8,642 bases of DNA from Clostridiales bacterium. Lineage in GTDB: Bacteria; Bacillota; Clostridia; Lachnospirales; Anaerotignaceae. This document shows positions 5,728 through 8,642 of the stretch, piece after piece. Below the pieces are notes generated by a model. That model was given only the letters and a program-made list of their open reading frames with translations, searched no databases and was not told the DNA's origin. Where the stretch lies: NCBI GenBank assembly GCA_018364635.1, contig JAGZLR010000072.1, positions 1-8,642 of the forward strand, given 5' to 3'. The translations under genes were made by a program, and so were the position numbers. Positions within the stretch are counted from its first letter, which is position 1; the number at the start of each line of letters is the position of its first letter.

Positions 5728-7725
5728 TTATTCAGTTCTAAGTTCATCAAAGGCTATTCTATATTTTTCTAGTTTTCTATAAAGTGTTCTTCGGCTAATA
5801 CCTAAACTTTCACTGGCTCTTTTGAGATTACCTTTTTCTTTAATAAGATGATTTATAATGAGTGCTTTTTCCATCTCATCTACAGTGGCTGAATCTGAAC
5901 TTTCTATAGTTTTTGTTACGATTGACGTTTCTGATCTTGTTTTATATGATCTTTTTACCATATTATATGGCAATGAATCAGGTGTGATTACAGGACCTGA
6001 TGTAATCAAACATGCTCTTTCAATGATATTTTCTAATTCACGAATATTACCAGGCCATGGATAATTCATAAATATTTTGCAAACAGAGTCATCTAAACTA
6101 GGGGCTATATCAGTTTGTTTATATTTTTCAATAAAATAGTAGGCAAGATCCAATATATCCTCTTTTCGTTCAGATAAAGACGGAATTGAAATATTAAATA
6201 CATTCAATCTGTAATATAAGTCTTCTCTGAATGTTTTTTCTTCCATAGCTTTTTCTAAATCTTTATTCGTTGCGGCAATGATACGCACATTAATTGGGGT
6301 AGCCCGTGAGGCACCAATTCTTACAATTTCTTTATTTTGTAAAATGCGTAATAAACTGACTTGTATATCATAAGGCATGTCACCAATTTCATCTAAAAAT
6401 ATTGTGCCGCCTTCTGCAAGTTCAAATTTACCAATATGTCCTTCCTTTTTTGCCCCTGTAAATGCCCCAGGTTCATATCCAAAAAGTTCACTTTCGAGTA
6501 AAGTTCTTGGCAGTGCTCCACAGTTTATAGCAACAAAAGGGCCATTTTTACTAGGACCATAATTATGGATCGACTGTGCGAATAACTCTTTCCCTGTACC
6601 ACTTTCTCCACATAAAAGAACATTGGAATGATTTTTTGCTGCTATAGTTGAAATTCGTTTTGCTTGCTGTATTGCGGGAGAGTTTCCAATAATATCATCA
6701 AATGTAAAATGTGCTTGAGAGCCTATGAAATTATTGACAAATTTATGAATTTTTTTTGCTTCTTTAAGCAGTACTAAAAATGAAGAACATTTTTGAGCGA
6801 TAGGGTAGGTGATTCTATGTATCGATACAAATATTTTCTTATTGCTATTTTTACAATAAAGGGTAGTCTCTAAATTATATAAATCAGAAGTAATATTTTT
6901 AAAGTCTATATCTTTTAAAAAGATGCCAATTTCCTGATGTAAAAGATTTTTTTCTTCTATTTGAAGCATTTGAGATGCAAGGGTATTTATTTGAGTAATT
7001 TTAAGATCTTTATTTAGTAGGAGTGTCCCATTTTGTAATGTTTCTAATGCTGTTTTAAGTTGATTTTTTATTTCCAAGGACTTTTGATGAGCCAGTTTTA
7101 GATAAATTTGTTGTGTTATAGAAGTGGCAGCAGAAACAGCCATACCAAGTGTATGTAGATGAGCATTGTTACATGTGCCACTTAGGCACAAAACACCGAT
7201 ACAGTTGCCTTCAGGACTAAAAATTGGTGCTCCAGAACAAGTCCAACTGAAATGTAGTGTACAATAATGCTCAGAAGCATAAAGCTGCAATGGTTCCTTT
7301 GTAGCTAAAACTGTTCCTATACTATTTGTTCCTACTATATTTTCTGAGCGGTTGCTACCTTCTACTAATGGATTTTGCTGAGAAGATGCTTTTTCTTTTA
7401 TATCTTTATCCCCAATGAGTTTTAAAATATAGCCTTCTTCATCTGTAAGCGTAATAATAAATCCTGAGTCTCTAACAAAGTTATATAGTGAATTCATGAT
7501 AGGAAGAGCAGTACTATATAAAAGTTGTCTTTTTTTTATTCTTAGGTCTAGCTCTTGCCTAGATAATATTTTCGATGTTTGGCTAATTGTGTTAACACCA
7601 GCATTCTTTGAGCGTATCCAAGATTGTAAGATTACAGGGTTAATATTAGAAATATTAGGGTTATTCTTTTCAAAAAATTCTTCTCTCGCTTTATCAATTT
7701 GTTCCAACATAATTTTTGTGTACAT
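5728..7725 (-). CDS. Sigma-54-dependent transcriptional activator, AcoR type (GAF-PAS-AAA+-Fis HTH)
   Basis: A 665-aa bacterial enhancer-binding protein. An N-terminal GAF-like sensor (about 75-205) contains HFSWTCSGAPIFSPEGNCIGVLCLSG, typical of AcoR-like regulators. A PAS-like segment follows (about 226-330). The AAA+ domain (about 343-570) has Walker A GESGTGKE (373-380), the sigma-54 contact loop GAFTGA (420-425), Walker B TIFLDEIGDM (441-450), sensor I ATN (485-487), arginine-finger region FREDLYYRLNVF (499-510) and sensor II WPGNIRELENI (557-567). The Fis-type HTH is at about 617-655 (LGISRRTLYRKLEKY). All motifs needed to remodel RNA polymerase-sigma-54 are intact. ATG 7725 has GGGAGGG 5 nt upstream. 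The gene diverges from abfD, whose promoter has sigma-54 character, so abfD is the likely target. The GAF ligand is unknown; a GABA, succinate or 4-hydroxybutyrate-related metabolite is an inference from context. Confidence 0.95.
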   Translation of the reverse strand: MYTKIMLEQIDKAREEFFEKNNPNISNINPVILQSWIRSKNAGVNTISQTSKILSRQELDLRIKKRQLLYSTALPIMNSLYNFVRDSGFIITLTDEEGYILKLIGDKDIKEKASSQQNPLVEGSNRSENIVGTNSIGTVLATKEPLQLYASEHYCTLHFSWTCSGAPIFSPEGNCIGVLCLSGTCNNAHLHTLGMAVSAATSITQQIYLKLAHQKSLEIKNQLKTALETLQNGTLLLNKDLKITQINTLASQMLQIEEKNLLHQEIGIFLKDIDFKNITSDLYNLETTLYCKNSNKKIFVSIHRITYPIAQKCSSFLVLLKEAKKIHKFVNNFIGSQAHFTFDDIIGNSPAIQQAKRISTIAAKNHSNVLLCGESGTGKELFAQSIHNYGPSKNGPFVAINCGALPRTLLESELFGYEPGAFTGAKKEGHIGKFELAEGGTIFLDEIGDMPYDIQVSLLRILQNKEIVRIGASRATPINVRIIAATNKDLEKAMEEKTFREDLYYRLNVFNISIPSLSERKEDILDLAYYFIEKYKQTDIAPSLDDSVCKIFMNYPWPGNIRELENIIERACLITSGPVITPDSLPYNMVKRSYKTRSETSIVTKTIESSDSATVDEMEKALIINHLIKEKGNLKRASESLGISRRTLYRKLEKYRIAFDELRTE

Positions 7726-7746
7726 CCTATCCCTCCCATTACTCTA

Positions 7747-7760
7747 TATAATTAATTATA
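7747..7760. repeat. 14-bp perfect palindrome in the divergent regulatory region
   Basis: TATAATTAATTATA is its own reverse complement. It contains the activator's -10 hexamer on the complement and is centred about 84 bp upstream of the predicted abfD start, a usual distance for sigma-54 activator sites. It consists only of A and T, so coincidence is possible and an operator or enhancer role is an inference. Confidence 0.4.
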
Positions 7761-7783
7761 ACAACTGGTTAGAAGAGAGTCAA
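7755..7783 (-). promoter_or_regulatory. Sigma-A promoter of the sigma-54 activator gene
   Basis: On the complement, TTGACT (plus-strand 7778-7783) and TATAAT (7755-7760) are separated by exactly 17 nt, 11 of 12 consensus bases. The predicted start is near 7748, a leader of about 22 nt. This is a strong housekeeping promoter, so the activator is probably made constitutively unless repressed. Confidence 0.85.
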
Positions 7784-7810
7784 ATGATAGCCCAACGAAA
7801 ATATATAAAG

Positions 7811-7828
7811 TTGGCACGAATTGTGCTT
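7811..7828 (+). promoter_or_regulatory. Sigma-54 (-24/-12) promoter of abfD
   Basis: TTGGCACGAATTGTGCTT matches the sigma-54 consensus TGGCACG-N4-TTGCW with one mismatch (GTGCT for TTGCT). The invariant GG (7813-7814) and GC (7825-7826) are exactly 10 bp apart. Transcription would start near A7838, about 49 nt before the abfD ATG. A divergent sigma-54 activator gene next to it supports the call. Confidence 0.88.
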
Positions 7829-7870
7829 TATATTTAGACATAAGATATAAAAATTTTTAAAATTTATAAA

Positions 7871-7878
7871 AGAAAGGA
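7871..7878 (+). promoter_or_regulatory. Ribosome binding site of abfD
   Basis: AGAAAGGA lies 8 nt before ATG 7887. It fixes the start at 7887 rather than at the later in-frame ATG encoding residue 4. Confidence 0.8.
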
Positions 7879-7886
7879 TGTTTTTT

Positions 7887-8642
7887 ATGGCATTAATGAA
7901 TGGAGAACAATATGTAGAAAGTATTAGAAAGTTAAACCTTAAAGTATTCATGTTTGGTGAACAAATTAAAAATCCAGTGGACAATCCCATTTTAAGACCA
8001 TCTCTAAATTCTGTAAAAGCTACTTATGATTTGGCTCAAATGGAAGAGCATGAGGATTTAATGACTGTTCTATCTCCTTTTACTGGTGAAAAAATTAATA
8101 GATTTACACATATTCATCAAAGCACAAAAGATTTAGTGAATAAAGTAAAAATGCAAAGGTTATGCGGACAGAAAACAGCAGCTTGTTTCCAAAGATGTGT
8201 TGGTATGGATGCTTTTAATGCTACATTTAGTACGACTTATGAAGTGGATCAGAAATATGGTACAAAATATCATGAAAATTTCCTTAAGTTTTTGAAATAT
8301 GCTCAAGAAAATGATTTAACAACAGACGGAGCTATGACTGATCCTAAGGGGGATAGAAGTTTATCGCCAAGTCAACAGGCAGATCCAGATTTATACTTGA
8401 GAGTTGTTGAAAGAAGAGAAGATGGAATTGTTGTTAGAGGAGCAAAAGCACATCAAACAGGTATTGTTAATTCCCATGAAGTACTTGTTATGCCAACAAT
8501 AGCAATGCGTCCAGAAGATAAGGATTATGCGGTAGCTTTTTCAGTTCCTACAGATACCGAAGGCATTTTTATGATTATAGGTCGCCAAAGCTGTGACACA
8601 AGAAAGCTTGAAGGTGGGGATATCGATGTAGGCAATAGTGAA
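7887..8642 (+). CDS. abfD: 4-hydroxybutyryl-CoA dehydratase / vinylacetyl-CoA delta-isomerase (3' partial)
   Basis: The first 252 residues of an enzyme normally about 490 aa long; the frame is open at the window end. The enzyme dehydrates 4-hydroxybutyryl-CoA to crotonyl-CoA by a ketyl-radical mechanism using FAD and a [4Fe-4S] cluster, in clostridial fermentation of GABA or succinate. From memory it aligns almost without gaps, offset by one residue, to Clostridium aminobutyricum AbfD: KVKMQRLCGQKTAACFQRCVGMDAFN carries cluster ligands Cys100 and Cys104 (Cys99 and Cys103 there). The segments AMTDPKGDR (149-157), VVRGAKAHQTG (182-192, with Thr191 matching active-site Thr190) and GRQSCDTRK (232-240) are conserved. 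The other ligands (His292 and Cys299 in the reference) lie beyond the window. It is cytoplasmic and likely the first gene of a sigma-54-controlled operon; partners such as CoA transferase or 4-hydroxybutyrate dehydrogenase could follow but are not visible. Confidence 0.95.
   Translation, partial: MALMNGEQYVESIRKLNLKVFMFGEQIKNPVDNPILRPSLNSVKATYDLAQMEEHEDLMTVLSPFTGEKINRFTHIHQSTKDLVNKVKMQRLCGQKTAACFQRCVGMDAFNATFSTTYEVDQKYGTKYHENFLKFLKYAQENDLTTDGAMTDPKGDRSLSPSQQADPDLYLRVVERREDGIVVRGAKAHQTGIVNSHEVLVMPTIAMRPEDKDYAVAFSVPTDTEGIFMIIGRQSCDTRKLEGGDIDVGNSE

Noticed and set aside
5858..6562. Open frames on the + strand inside the sigma-54 activator gene
   Set aside because: They lie entirely opposite conserved AAA+ and HTH coding sequence, without convincing ribosome binding sites or domains.
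7815..7826. GCAC-N5-GTGC inverted repeat in the abfD promoter as a separate operator
   Set aside because: Both arms coincide with the -24 and -12 sigma-54 elements, so the symmetry is explained by the promoter itself.
7769..7990. Antisense frame across the abfD promoter and 5' end
   Set aside because: It covers the sigma-54 promoter and the start of abfD, and its product is low-complexity and has no family resemblance.

Overview
The window reads as chromosomal DNA of a low-GC, anaerobic Gram-positive bacterium (class Clostridia; genus not resolvable from this sequence). The reasons are AT-rich codon use, strong AGGAGG-type ribosome binding sites with several GTG/TTG starts, a clostridial-type FtsZ, a TnpX/TndX-type large serine recombinase, and a 4-hydroxybutyryl-CoA dehydratase gene of the kind found in GABA- and succinate-fermenting clostridia.

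Layout. (1) 1-2072, + strand: the 3' part of a polar amino acid ABC transporter operon, in the order binding protein (5' end cut by the window), permease, ATPase, closed by a rho-independent terminator. (2) 2073-3557, + strand: ftsZ with its own probable sigma-A promoter, a leader of about 125 nt, a TTG start and its own terminator. (3) 3603-5635: an accessory segment. A 58-codon N-terminal scrap of one serine recombinase lies directly beside a compact element of about 1.86 kb on the opposite strand. The element carries only a TnpW-like small protein and a complete 528-aa large serine recombinase. Its proposed ends share GATAA, and inverted motifs lie at matching distances on the two inner sides. 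(4) 5670-7725, - strand: a sigma-54-dependent activator of the AcoR type (GAF, PAS, AAA+ with GAFTGA, Fis-type HTH), closed by a long hairpin. (5) 7726-7886: a divergent regulatory region with a near-consensus sigma-A promoter for the activator and a near-consensus -24/-12 sigma-54 promoter facing the other way. (6) 7887-8642, + strand: the first 252 codons of abfD, cut by the window end.

How the parts work together. The activator and abfD appear to form a regulatory pair: the activator gene is read from a housekeeping promoter, while abfD has the sigma-54 promoter such activators work on. This suggests that the 4-hydroxybutyrate (GABA/succinate) branch is induced by a small ligand sensed by the GAF domain. 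The recombinase element sits between ftsZ and this module as a horizontally acquired insertion. It carries no visible cargo and looks like a minimal self-mobilising unit.

The most unusual parts are the cargo-less recombinase/TnpW element lying against a relic of a different serine recombinase, its predicted attachment sites, and a possible hybrid promoter whose -35 lies in flanking DNA and whose -10 lies inside the element. I see no tRNA, rRNA or CRISPR array.
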